Assembly: GCF_014069875.1 (NCBI RefSeq) | Contig: NZ_CP059676.1 | Coordinates: 2,170,001 to 2,234,000, forward strand | DNA: 64,000 bases | Direction: 5' to 3' | From: Flaviflexus equikiangi | Lineage (GTDB): Bacteria > Actinomycetota > Actinomycetes > Actinomycetales > Actinomycetaceae | Shown: positions 7,391-15,518 of the stretch, in pieces | Numbering within the stretch: position 1 is the first letter of the stretch | Layout: each line of letters begins with the position of its first letter | The notes under the pieces: generated by a model | The model's input: the letters and a program-made list of their open reading frames with translations, nothing else | The model's database searches: none | Told to the model about the DNA's origin: nothing | Translations under genes and position numbers: made by a program

Positions 7391-10300
7391 TAGTACTCCA
7401 CATCCTGAGAGCGACGGCGGATGACCGTCACCTCATCTCGCTGATTTCCGGTCGGCCCGACATAGTTGAACGCGTACGCATGCTGCGCGTATCCACCGAT
7501 GAGATGGGTCGGCTTCATGAGGACACGGGTGAGGGCGTTGTGGATGCCGCCGCGCCGTCCTGTCAGCTCAGCCTTCGGGACATCGACCGTGCGCTCGGTG
7601 GCGTGATGAAGGTAGACGGTGCCCTCGGGCATGCGGTGCGAGACCACGGCGCGAGCGACGACAACGCCGTTGCGGTTATAGGCCTCCACCCACTCGTTGT
7701 CCTTCACACCGATCTTCGCCGCATCCTCCACACTCATCCACATCGCAGGACCACCCCGGCCGAGCGACAGCATGTAGAGATTGTCCTGGTACTCGGAGTG
7801 GATCGACCACTTGTTGTGGGGCGTGAGGTAGCGGACCGCGACCTCGGCGACCTGCTCATCGCCCGCATAGCCGGTTGTCTGCTCGCCGATCTTCGCGTCC
7901 CCATACAGCCTGTGCAGGTCGAGCGGGGGCTTGTAGGTCGGCAGGTTCTCTCCGAGGTCCGTCATCCAGTCATGGTCGAGGAAGAAGTGCTGACGCCCGG
8001 TCAGCGTATGCCAGGGCTTGTCGTGCTCGACATTGATGACGAACGCAGAGTAGCGGCGCCCGCCGGTCTCCGAGCCGGACCACTCCGGTGAGGTGACGAC
8101 GGGGATCGGCGCCTCCCGGGTCTTCGCGAAGGTGATGAGTGTCGACTCGTTCTCCTCGGCGAGGGAGGCGAACTCCTTGCCGACACGCTTCTCCATCTCC
8201 TTGAAGCCCTGGAGGGCGAGGCGGCCGTTGGTGGCGCCCGCGAGGGTGAGGATCATGTCGGCGGCCTTGCGGTCCGTGTCGATGAGGGGGCGGCCCTTGG
8301 CGATCCCGGAGCGGGCGACGCCGTTGCGGCTGCGCAGCAGCTCCATCTCCTTGTCCGGCCGGAAGGTCACACCCTTCGTCGTCATCCCGACCTTCTCGGG
8401 GAGCGGTCCGATGGCGTTCCACTTCTCGGAGATCTTCGTGTAGTCCCGCTCGATGGTGATGAGCTTCGGCATGGTCACGCCCGGGATCATGTCCGTCGAC
8501 TCGTACGGCTGGATCTGCCCCTTCGGCATCGCAAGCGCATCGGGCGTGTCGTGTCCAAGCGGGGCGGCGACGACGTCCCTGCGCACCCCGAGATGCTTCT
8601 CTGCCATGGCGGAGAAGTCCTTTGCCAGGGTCTGGAAGATCTCGAAGTCCGTGCGGGCCTGCCACGGCGGATCGATCGCCGCGTTGAAGGAATTGACGAA
8701 CGGGTGCATGTCCGTCGTCGAGATGTCGTACTTCTCGTACCACGTGGCCGCCGGAAGGACGACGTCGGAATGGAGGGTCGTCGACGTCATCCGGAAGTCG
8801 GCCGTCATGAACAGGTCGACCTTGCCTTCGGCAGCCTCGTCGCGCCACACGATCGACTCCGGTCGGCTCTCCGGTCCATTCTCAGCCCCGCGCACCGAGT
8901 GCCCGCAGCCGAGCAGATGCTTGTAGAAGTACTCGGCGCCTTTCGCCGATGAGCCGAGGACATTGGTTCGCCAGTTGAAGACGACGCGCGGGAAGTTCTC
9001 CGGAGCATCGGGATCGGTGCACGCCCACTCGAGCTCGCCCTTCTTCAGCTGGTCGACAACGTAGGCCGGAACCTCCATGCCCGCCTCGCTCGCCCCGTCA
9101 GCAATGTCGAGCGGATTCCGGTTGAACGTCGGATAGGACGGCATCCAGCCTCGCTTCGACGCCTCGACGAGGGTGTCAGCGGTCGTGCGGCCCTTCATCG
9201 ATTCACCGGCGAGCGGGGAGGCGAGCGCCTCGACCGGGAGCCCGTCGTAGCGCCACTGATCGGTGGCGAGGTACCAGTAGGCGGTCGTGATCATCTGCCG
9301 CGTCGGCCGTTGCCAGTCGAGGCCGAAGGCGTACTGGGCGAACCCGGTGATGGGGCGGACCTTTTCCTGGCCCACGTAGTGCGCCCATCCGCCCCCGTTA
9401 ACGCCCTGGCATCCGCACATCATCGTCAGCGCGATCATCGTGCGGTAGATCGTGTCCGAATGGAAGTAGTGATTAGTGCCCGCACCCATGATGATCATGG
9501 ACCGACCCTTTGACTCCTCCGCGTTCTGCGCGAACTCGCGGGCGACGCGTTCAATGGCCTCGACCTGCACACCGGTGATTGACGCCGCCCATGCGGGCGT
9601 GCCGACAGCCGTCACGTCGCCCGGACCCTCGGGCCACGTGCCCGGCAAGCCGTCCCTCTCCACCCCGTACTGGGCGAGCATGAGGTCGAAGACCGTCGTG
9701 ACGATGCGGCCCGCGACGCGTGTCGTGGGCACGCCCCTGCGGTAAACCTCGGCGGAGCCGAGGTGCTTCTCGCCCTCGCTCGCCTCCGCGCCGACTTCCG
9801 TGTCGAAGCGGGTGAGGAGAACCTCGGCCGTGTCGTGGGAAGGCAGGTCATGCACGGTCATGAGCGGGTCGCGACCCTCGAGATCGAGGTTCCACTTGCC
9901 CATGCCGGACTCGGTGAAGCGGTCCCCGAGGCTCCCGTTCGGGACGAACGGCTGTCCGTTCGAGTCGAGCATGACGGTTTTGAATGCGGGCTGATCTCCC
10001 GCGTCTCCCCACGCCCCGGCCTCTTGGAGATCAGATGCAGTGAGGAACTTGTGCGGCATGAATGCCCCATCTCGCTCCGTCAGCTCAACGAGGAACGCGG
10101 AGTCCGTGTACTTCTTCATGTATTCCATGAAGTGCGGGGTCCGCTTTTTCACGTGGAAGTCACGAAGGATGACGTGCCCCATGGCGAGACCGAGGGCGCC
10201 ATCGGTACCGGGATGGACCCGAAGCCATTCATCGGCGAACTTCGTCGCATCAGAGAAGTCCGGCGACACGGACACGACCTTCGTGCCCTTGTAGCGGACC

Positions 10301-11112
10301 TCCGTCATGAAGTGAGCATCCGGCGTGCGCGTGACCGGCGGGTTCGAGCCCCACATCATGAGGTACGACGAGTTGTACCAGTCGGCCGATTCGGGAACGT
10401 CCGTCTGGTCGCCGAAGACCTGCGGGGATGCCATGGGCAGGTCCGCATACCAGTCGTAAAACGACAGGATGGTGCCGCCGATCATCGAGTAGAAGCGGGT
10501 GCCGGCGCCGTAGGAGACCTGGGACATGGCGGGGATGACGGTGAAGCCTGCCGTGCGGTCGGGGCCGTAGCGCTTGACCGTGTAGACGTGCGCCGCGGCG
10601 ACAAGCTCATTGACCTCGCGCCACGAGCACCGCACGAGCCCTCCGCGGCCACGCTGCGCCTTGTACGAGCGGGATTTCTCGGGATCCTCGACAATGGACT
10701 CCCAGGCGTCGACGGGATCATCGAACTCTGCCCTGGCGCCGCGCCAGAGGTTGATGAGCTGGGCCCGCACATAGGGGTAGCGGACTCGGGTCGGCGAGTA
10801 CGTGTACCAGGAGAATGCCGCACCGCGCGGGCATCCTCTCGGCTCATACCCCGGAGTGTCGGCGCCGATCGACGGATAGTCGGTCTGCTGTTCCTCCCAG
10901 GTGATGATGCCGTCCTTGACGTACACCTTCCACGAGCAGGATCCCGTGCAGTTGACGCCGTGCGTCGAGCGGACGACCTTGTCGTGGCTCCAGCGGTCGC
11001 GATAGAACGCCTCGCCGGCGCGCGGTGAGGAGAGGAACAGCTGCCTCAGATCCTCCGATGCTTCGCCTCGGCGCAGAAGAGTGCCCAGCTTGAGAATGGG
11101 TGATGTTGACAT
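7390..11112 (-). CDS. narG: Respiratory nitrate reductase alpha subunit (molybdenum)
   Basis: 1240 residues, the catalytic subunit that reduces nitrate to nitrite at a Mo-bis-MGD site. The start MSTSPILKLG at 11112 has SD GGAAGG eight bases upstream and lies 13 nt after narK. A longer frame to 11202 would overlap narK and is rejected. The FS0 cluster motif is H51, C55, C59 (HGVNCTGSCSW) with C94 in PRGCPRG. His rather than Cys as first ligand is diagnostic of NarG. The SFYDWYADLP stretch should carry the Mo-coordinating Asp (probably D224, by offset from E. coli D222). GDQTDVPESADWYNSSY is also conserved. No twin-arginine signal is present, so the site is cytoplasmic. Confidence 0.97.
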   Translation of the reverse strand: MSTSPILKLGTLLRRGEASEDLRQLFLSSPRAGEAFYRDRWSHDKVVRSTHGVNCTGSCSWKVYVKDGIITWEEQQTDYPSIGADTPGYEPRGCPRGAAFSWYTYSPTRVRYPYVRAQLINLWRGARAEFDDPVDAWESIVEDPEKSRSYKAQRGRGGLVRCSWREVNELVAAAHVYTVKRYGPDRTAGFTVIPAMSQVSYGAGTRFYSMIGGTILSFYDWYADLPMASPQVFGDQTDVPESADWYNSSYLMMWGSNPPVTRTPDAHFMTEVRYKGTKVVSVSPDFSDATKFADEWLRVHPGTDGALGLAMGHVILRDFHVKKRTPHFMEYMKKYTDSAFLVELTERDGAFMPHKFLTASDLQEAGAWGDAGDQPAFKTVMLDSNGQPFVPNGSLGDRFTESGMGKWNLDLEGRDPLMTVHDLPSHDTAEVLLTRFDTEVGAEASEGEKHLGSAEVYRRGVPTTRVAGRIVTTVFDLMLAQYGVERDGLPGTWPEGPGDVTAVGTPAWAASITGVQVEAIERVAREFAQNAEESKGRSMIIMGAGTNHYFHSDTIYRTMIALTMMCGCQGVNGGGWAHYVGQEKVRPITGFAQYAFGLDWQRPTRQMITTAYWYLATDQWRYDGLPVEALASPLAGESMKGRTTADTLVEASKRGWMPSYPTFNRNPLDIADGASEAGMEVPAYVVDQLKKGELEWACTDPDAPENFPRVVFNWRTNVLGSSAKGAEYFYKHLLGCGHSVRGAENGPESRPESIVWRDEAAEGKVDLFMTADFRMTSTTLHSDVVLPAATWYEKYDISTTDMHPFVNSFNAAIDPPWQARTDFEIFQTLAKDFSAMAEKHLGVRRDVVAAPLGHDTPDALAMPKGQIQPYESTDMIPGVTMPKLITIERDYTKISEKWNAIGPLPEKVGMTTKGVTFRPDKEMELLRSRNGVARSGIAKGRPLIDTDRKAADMILTLAGATNGRLALQGFKEMEKRVGKEFASLAEENESTLITFAKTREAPIPVVTSPEWSGSETGGRRYSAFVINVEHDKPWHTLTGRQHFFLDHDWMTDLGENLPTYKPPLDLHRLYGDAKIGEQTTGYAGDEQVAEVAVRYLTPHNKWSIHSEYQDNLYMLSLGRGGPAMWMSVEDAAKIGVKDNEWVEAYNRNGVVVARAVVSHRMPEGTVYLHHATERTVDVPKAELTGRRGGIHNALTRVLMKPTHLIGGYAQHAYAFNYVGPTGNQRDEVTVIRRRSQDVEY

Positions 11113-11125
11113 GGTGACCTTCCAA

Positions 11126-12460
11126 TCATCCAGGGTGGGGCGCACCCGGGCGCGCGTAGCGGATCCAGCAGATGACGGCGCAGACGATGCCGTAGACGAC
11201 ACAGATCATGTACCAGGTGTAGGGAGTCATCGCGGTGAGGGCGATGCCAACGAAGAAGGGCCCGAAGGCTGCGATCGCCGCGGTGAAGCCGATCGCTCCG
11301 CCCGCCTGCCGGGCTGGCATGATCATCGGCATCTGCTTGAACGTTCCGGCGTTACCGATTCCGGAGAAGACGAACACGGCGATCATCGTCCAGAGGAATC
11401 CGGTGAACTCATCGGGGCTGTCGGGCCGGAGGTAGAAGGTGCAGGCGAAAAGCGAGACCGTCATGCCGACGACCGAGACAAACGTCCACACCGCGCCGCC
11501 GAATCTGTCGCACAGGGGCCCCCAGAGGATGCGGACGGCGGAGGAGATGAGGGGCCCGAGGAAGGCGTAGCTCACCGCCATCGGCAGCCCCTCCATTCCC
11601 GCGAACTGCGAAGCATCGCCGTAATTGTTCTTGATGAGGAGGCCGAACTGCGCCGCAAACCCCGAGAACAGGCCGAACGTCATGACGTACATCGCTGTCA
11701 TGTACCACGTGTCCGGGTTCGAGAAGATGTCGAGCTGCTGGCGGATGTTCGCCGTGACGGGAACATCCTTGAGGAGCGTGAAGGCGAGGATGGCCGCGAC
11801 GGCGGCCCACGGAACGAAGACGATTGCCGCGTTGTAGACGAACACGGCCTCGCCGGAGGACGTGCGCTGGGGAGACATCGCACCGAGGCCCAGGAGGCCA
11901 AATCCCATGAGCCACGGCCCGACGAGCTGGATGATCGACATGCCGAAGTTGCCGACCCCGGCCTGGATGCCGAGAGCGGTTCCGGACTTCGCCTTCGGAA
12001 AGAAGTACCCGGTCGACGGCATGTAGCCTGAGAAGGAGCCGCCGCCGATGCCGCAGAGGAAAGAGAGGACGAGGAGCCACCAGTAGGGCGTGTTCGCATC
12101 CTGCACCGCGAAGAACCATCCGAGCATGGGGATGATGAAGAGGAGCGAGGAGTACCCGACGAGGCGACGGGTTCCGAGGATCGGGGGAAGCACCATGTAG
12201 ACGAGGCGCAGCAGGCCGCCCGAGAGGCCCGGGAGTGCCGTGAGCCAGTACAGTTGCGCCGTTGTGAGGTCGAATCCGATCTCATTGAGCTTGGGGGCGA
12301 TCGCACTGACGAGAAACCAGACGCAGAACGCGATGATCATCGAATACGTCGACACCGTCAGTGTGAGCCAGGCGCGCCGCGAGCTCCATCGAGCCGGGTC
12401 CTCTTTGTCCCAGTTCGAGAGGTCTGGCTTGAGCTCAGTCCCTTCGAGGGCCTTCTCCAT
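11126..12460 (-). CDS. narK: Nitrate/nitrite MFS transporter
   Basis: 444 residues, first gene of the nar operon. It imports nitrate and/or exports nitrite for the cytoplasmic NarG site. I start at MEKALEGTELK (SD GGAGG, 6 nt upstream). The ORF start at 12535 lies in the promoter region. The hydrophobic pattern gives about 12 helices. The nitrate signature region is visible: CGIGGGSFSGYMPSTGYFFP near residue 140, then LGIQAGVGNFGMS, and a second Gly-rich copy later (FSGIGNAGTFKQMP). These match the NarK/NasA family. Whether it is type 1 (proton symport) or type 2 (antiport) cannot be decided from motifs alone. Confidence 0.93.
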   Translation of the reverse strand: MEKALEGTELKPDLSNWDKEDPARWSSRRAWLTLTVSTYSMIIAFCVWFLVSAIAPKLNEIGFDLTTAQLYWLTALPGLSGGLLRLVYMVLPPILGTRRLVGYSSLLFIIPMLGWFFAVQDANTPYWWLLVLSFLCGIGGGSFSGYMPSTGYFFPKAKSGTALGIQAGVGNFGMSIIQLVGPWLMGFGLLGLGAMSPQRTSSGEAVFVYNAAIVFVPWAAVAAILAFTLLKDVPVTANIRQQLDIFSNPDTWYMTAMYVMTFGLFSGFAAQFGLLIKNNYGDASQFAGMEGLPMAVSYAFLGPLISSAVRILWGPLCDRFGGAVWTFVSVVGMTVSLFACTFYLRPDSPDEFTGFLWTMIAVFVFSGIGNAGTFKQMPMIMPARQAGGAIGFTAAIAAFGPFFVGIALTAMTPYTWYMICVVYGIVCAVICWIRYARPGAPHPG

Positions 12461-12474
12461 CGTGCCTCCATCGC

Positions 12475-12523
12475 CCAACATCAACGTTGGAACTACCATA
12501 AACCCGCAATGCACGGGATTTAT
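12475..12523 (-). promoter_or_regulatory. Two inverted repeats upstream of narK
   Basis: The 215-bp gap between narK and the divergent tetR gene holds two dyads. One is CCAAC...GTTGG (12475-12490, containing the palindrome CAACGTTG). The other is ATAAACCCG...CGGGATTTAT (12498-12523), whose arms pair except for one extra base. A TATAAC hexamer (minus strand, 12525-12530) could be a -10 box. The sites may bind a nitrate, oxygen or TetR-type regulator. No classical FNR half-site pair was recognised. Confidence 0.35.
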
Positions 12524-12675
12524 CGTTATAAACAAATCTGCCAGCAGTTTGTCGTCTCGATTTTGAGCACGAGTACATTTTTTAAATTGCGTGGCGGGTC
12601 ACTGCGAGGGGGGGTGGCGGGAATGTGCGCCCCTGATTCTCGCCGCGGCAGCGACGAACCTGACACTATGGACCC

Positions 12676-13245
12676 ATGGCGGGCAAGAGAGAAGCGAAGC
12701 GGCGGGACAAGACCGAGAGGGTTCTGCGCGCAGCCGAGGAGATCTTCTCAACGGTGCCCTTCGATTCCGTGACAACGGCTCAGCTCGCCGAGCGAGCAGG
12801 CCTGACGACAGGAACCTTCTTCCGGTACGCGACATCGAAGGCCGAGCTGTTCATCCACACCTACTCGACCGTGCTCGAGCAGTGCCTCACCCGATCCCGC
12901 GCCCTTCCTGAGTCCGCCTCCGCCCGTCAGAAGATCCTCGCTCTCGTCGAGCCGATGATCGAGGCGACGGAGAAGCACCCCGGCAATGTGAGCGCCTTCC
13001 AGCGCGAAGTGCTCTTCGGCGCCGGCACCGGGCCGCAGCGGGAACGTGCGGTCGAGCTCGTCATCAGCCTCGAGCGGGAGATCAAGACGATCCTCGGCGG
13101 GGACAGACAGTTGGCTCACGCCGTCTATGCGACGCTGTACATGGCGATCGTGCGAGTCGCTGTCGGCACGCTCGCGCCCGAGAGCCTGCGCTCGAACATC
13201 GAGGCACGGGTGGATTTCCTGCTCGACGCTCACGCAGAACGCTAA
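12676..13245 (+). CDS. TetR-family transcriptional regulator
   Basis: 189 residues. The N-terminal helix-turn-helix is typical: RVLRAAEEIFSTVPFDSVTTAQLAERAGLTTGTFFRYATSKAELF (written here as a region, residues about 16-60), with the TGTFFRYATSK recognition helix and turn. The C-terminal 120 residues are the variable ligand-binding and dimerisation domain. There is no Shine-Dalgarno. CACTAT lies exactly six bases before the ATG, as expected for a leaderless transcript. It diverges from narK and precedes an MFS transporter in the same direction, so either could be its target. The nearest candidate target is the MFS gene at 13344. Confidence 0.9.
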   Translation: MAGKREAKRRDKTERVLRAAEEIFSTVPFDSVTTAQLAERAGLTTGTFFRYATSKAELFIHTYSTVLEQCLTRSRALPESASARQKILALVEPMIEATEKHPGNVSAFQREVLFGAGTGPQRERAVELVISLEREIKTILGGDRQLAHAVYATLYMAIVRVAVGTLAPESLRSNIEARVDFLLDAHAER

Positions 13246-13343
13246 GGCCGCAGGATCGAGGCGGCTCGGTCGGCCGTGTCCGAATAGGATTTGCAGGGAG
13301 TTTTCTGTGCGAATCGGCGTCGTTCTCGGGCTAGGCTCGACGG

Positions 13344-14561
13344 GTGACTATTCTCTTGGCGATTGTGTACGCCGCTTTCATCTCTCTCGGACTGCCCGAC
13401 GCTGTCGTCGGTGCCGCCTGGCCATCCATGTACTCACAGATCGGCGCGGATGAGGCGGCTGCCGCGATCGTGACGACGGTGGCCGTTCTCGCCACGATCG
13501 TCATGTCGTTCGCGTCCGGCTGGCTCGTGGCACGGTTCGGCACCTTCGCCGTGAGTGCCGGCTCGGTGCTCCTCACGGCGCTGGCCCTCTTCGGATATGC
13601 GTACGCTCCGAGCTTCGTGTGGCTGCTCGTCTTCACCGTTCCTCTCGGCCTGGGGGCGGGCGCCATCGATACGGCGCTCAACGCTTTCGTGGCTGTCAAC
13701 TATTCGTCGCGCCACATGAACTTCCTCCATGCCTCGTGGGGGATCGGGGCAGCGCTCGGCCCGCTGATCGCCGGCTTCTGGCTCAATGCGCGGGGCGAAT
13801 GGCGGCCTGCCTACTTCACTCTCGCCCTCCTTCAAATCACTCTGCTGCTGATCTTCCTCGGCTCACGGCGGCTGTGGTCTGAGAGCGCGGCAGGATCCAG
13901 CACCGTAGCCTCGACCAGGTGGGAGGGTGCGGAGCTGACTGGCCGGAGATGGTATGCCATGCCCAACCTCCCCATCATCCTCACGGGCTTCTTCGCGTAC
14001 TCTGCTGCGGAGCTGACTCTCGGCCTCTGGGGTGCAACCTATTTCGTTACGAGGTTCGGCCTCAGCGCCGATGTGGCGGCCGCTGGTGCCGCAGCGTTCT
14101 ACCTCGGGATCACGGCCGGCCGTGCCGTCGCAGGTATCGTCTCCGGCCGCATGTCGAACCAGGCGCTGCTCCAGGTGGGGACGGCCCTGCTCCTTGCCGG
14201 TGCCGCCCTCCTCTTTGTTCCCATGCCGGCGGTCAGCCTTGTCGGCTTCGCCCTTGCCGGCTTCGGCTGCGGCCCGATCTTCCCCATGATGCTCCAGGAG
14301 ACGACACGCCGCTACGGTTCGCTCAACACGGAGCGGATGATGGGAGTGCAGATGGGATTGGCATATACCGGCATGCTCGTCGGGCCCCCTCTCACCGGTT
14401 GGCTCATCACCCGCGTCACTCCCCTCTCCCTGCCTGCCATCGCCGTCGTTCTCGCCCTCTGCATCGCATCCAGCGTCTTTCTCGTGGACCGCAGGCTCGC
14501 GGCTCGCCTCACCACCTCCTCGCCCATCACGCACGTTCCGGGTCGAGACACTCCGCGTTAG
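13344..14561 (+). CDS. MFS transporter
   Basis: 405 residues with 12 predicted membrane helices and a GTG start. TAGGCT lies six bases upstream of GTG with no Shine-Dalgarno, which suggests leaderless translation. The N-terminal half carries VYAAFISLGLPDAVVGAAWP and ALGAGAIDTALNAFV-like helices typical of the FucP/sugar:H+ and related MFS subgroup. The C-terminal half has LAGFGCGPIFPMMLQET, also a feature of that group. The substrate is unknown. It follows the tetR gene by about 100 bp, and repression by that regulator is plausible but not shown. Confidence 0.88.
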   Translation: MTILLAIVYAAFISLGLPDAVVGAAWPSMYSQIGADEAAAAIVTTVAVLATIVMSFASGWLVARFGTFAVSAGSVLLTALALFGYAYAPSFVWLLVFTVPLGLGAGAIDTALNAFVAVNYSSRHMNFLHASWGIGAALGPLIAGFWLNARGEWRPAYFTLALLQITLLLIFLGSRRLWSESAAGSSTVASTRWEGAELTGRRWYAMPNLPIILTGFFAYSAAELTLGLWGATYFVTRFGLSADVAAAGAAAFYLGITAGRAVAGIVSGRMSNQALLQVGTALLLAGAALLFVPMPAVSLVGFALAGFGCGPIFPMMLQETTRRYGSLNTERMMGVQMGLAYTGMLVGPPLTGWLITRVTPLSLPAIAVVLALCIASSVFLVDRRLAARLTTSSPITHVPGRDTPR

Positions 14562-14681
14562 CGACACGTCTCCCAGGTTCATCCCAGGCGGGCACGCACG
14601 CCCGCACCTCTCGAGGAATCGTTGCAATAGCAGGGAGAAGTCTCTGACCGAAGGGCGGGTGCGACTGAGAGATGACGCACA

Positions 14682-14713
14682 TTACCTTTCGGTAGGTTAC
14701 GATTTAGTAGGCT
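14682..14713 (+). promoter_or_regulatory. Putative promoter/operator of the fatty-acid operon
   Basis: Upstream of birA lies the dyad TTACCT-ttcggt-AGGTTA (14682-14699; ACCT/AGGT pair exactly) with a second overlapping dyad TACC/GGTA (14683-14694). A TAnnnT box (TAGGCT, 14708-14713) follows ten bases later. The dyad would sit at or near the -35, as expected for repression. The long leader to the ATG at 14788 contains a small GCGCAC/GTGCGC hairpin (14747-14768). The cognate regulator is unknown. Confidence 0.4.
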
Positions 14714-14787
14714 TGGACGAGCAAAGTAGCTAAACTCCAAAACAGAGCGCACTCCGTTTTACGTGCGCACTGGATACGAGGAGTTGG

Positions 14788-15507
14788 ATGCTGAGAACCG
14801 TGGAGTCGATCGACTCGACCAATGCTGAGCTCGCACGCCAATGGGATGCTGGGGCGGCTGTGGATGGTGACGCGCTGCGCGCCCATCACCAGAGCTCGGG
14901 CCGCGGGCGGCTTGGTCGCTCTTTCATCGACACCCCCGGGGACGCTCTCCTCGTCTCCGTGCTCCGCATCCTCCCAGCCCGGGAGGACCTGAAGGTCGGC
15001 TGGCTGACATTGGGAACCGGCCTGGCCATGGTCAGCGCACTGCGCCCCCTCACGGGGGATCGTGTCGCCCTCAAGTGGCCGAACGACATTCTTCTGGACG
15101 GGAAGAAGCTCGGCGGCGTCCTGGGCGAACTCCTCGACGGGGACGACATGCCCGTCGTGCTCGGGTGCGGAATCAATACGACCGCGACATCCCTCCCAGT
15201 CCCCCACGCGATCTCTCTCGCCTCAGCCGGCCTGGCATGCGATGACGAGACTGTCGCCGAGATCCTCGACCGCTTCCGCGCCGAACTCGATATCCGCGTC
15301 GACATGGTGATCGACAACAGGATCGCTGAACTCCACGAGGAGCTCACCCGCGTGTGCGTCACGCCCGGCAGGTCGGTCCGAGTGACAACCGTCGACGGCA
15401 CCGTCACCGAGGGCACCGCGGCCGAGATCGACATCGACGGAGCCCTCCTCGTCCACACCGGCACCGAGACTGTCCGGGTTGCCGGCGCCGACGCTGACCT
15501 CATCTAA
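14788..15507 (+). CDS. birA: Biotin--[acetyl-CoA-carboxylase] ligase
   Basis: 239 residues, a monofunctional (no helix-turn-helix) BirA/LplA-fold ligase. It activates biotin with ATP and attaches it to the carrier lysine of AccA, the next gene. Motifs: SSGRGRLGRSF (residues about 31-41, adenylate-binding GRGRxGR loop), KWPNDILLDGKKLGGVLGE (about 95-113, catalytic lysine region) and a short SH3-like C-terminal domain (GRSVRVTTVDGTVTEGTAAEID). SD GGAG lies 6 nt upstream. It is the first gene of a five-gene operon, and accA starts 11 nt downstream, which links ligase supply to its substrate protein. Confidence 0.93.
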   Translation: MLRTVESIDSTNAELARQWDAGAAVDGDALRAHHQSSGRGRLGRSFIDTPGDALLVSVLRILPAREDLKVGWLTLGTGLAMVSALRPLTGDRVALKWPNDILLDGKKLGGVLGELLDGDDMPVVLGCGINTTATSLPVPHAISLASAGLACDDETVAEILDRFRAELDIRVDMVIDNRIAELHEELTRVCVTPGRSVRVTTVDGTVTEGTAAEIDIDGALLVHTGTETVRVAGADADLI

Positions 15508-15518
15508 GAAGGAAATCA

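Noticed and set aside
9763-11028. Plus-strand frame of 421 codons within narG
   Set aside because: Shadow of narG, whose cluster ligands are conserved on the other strand; no family resemblance.
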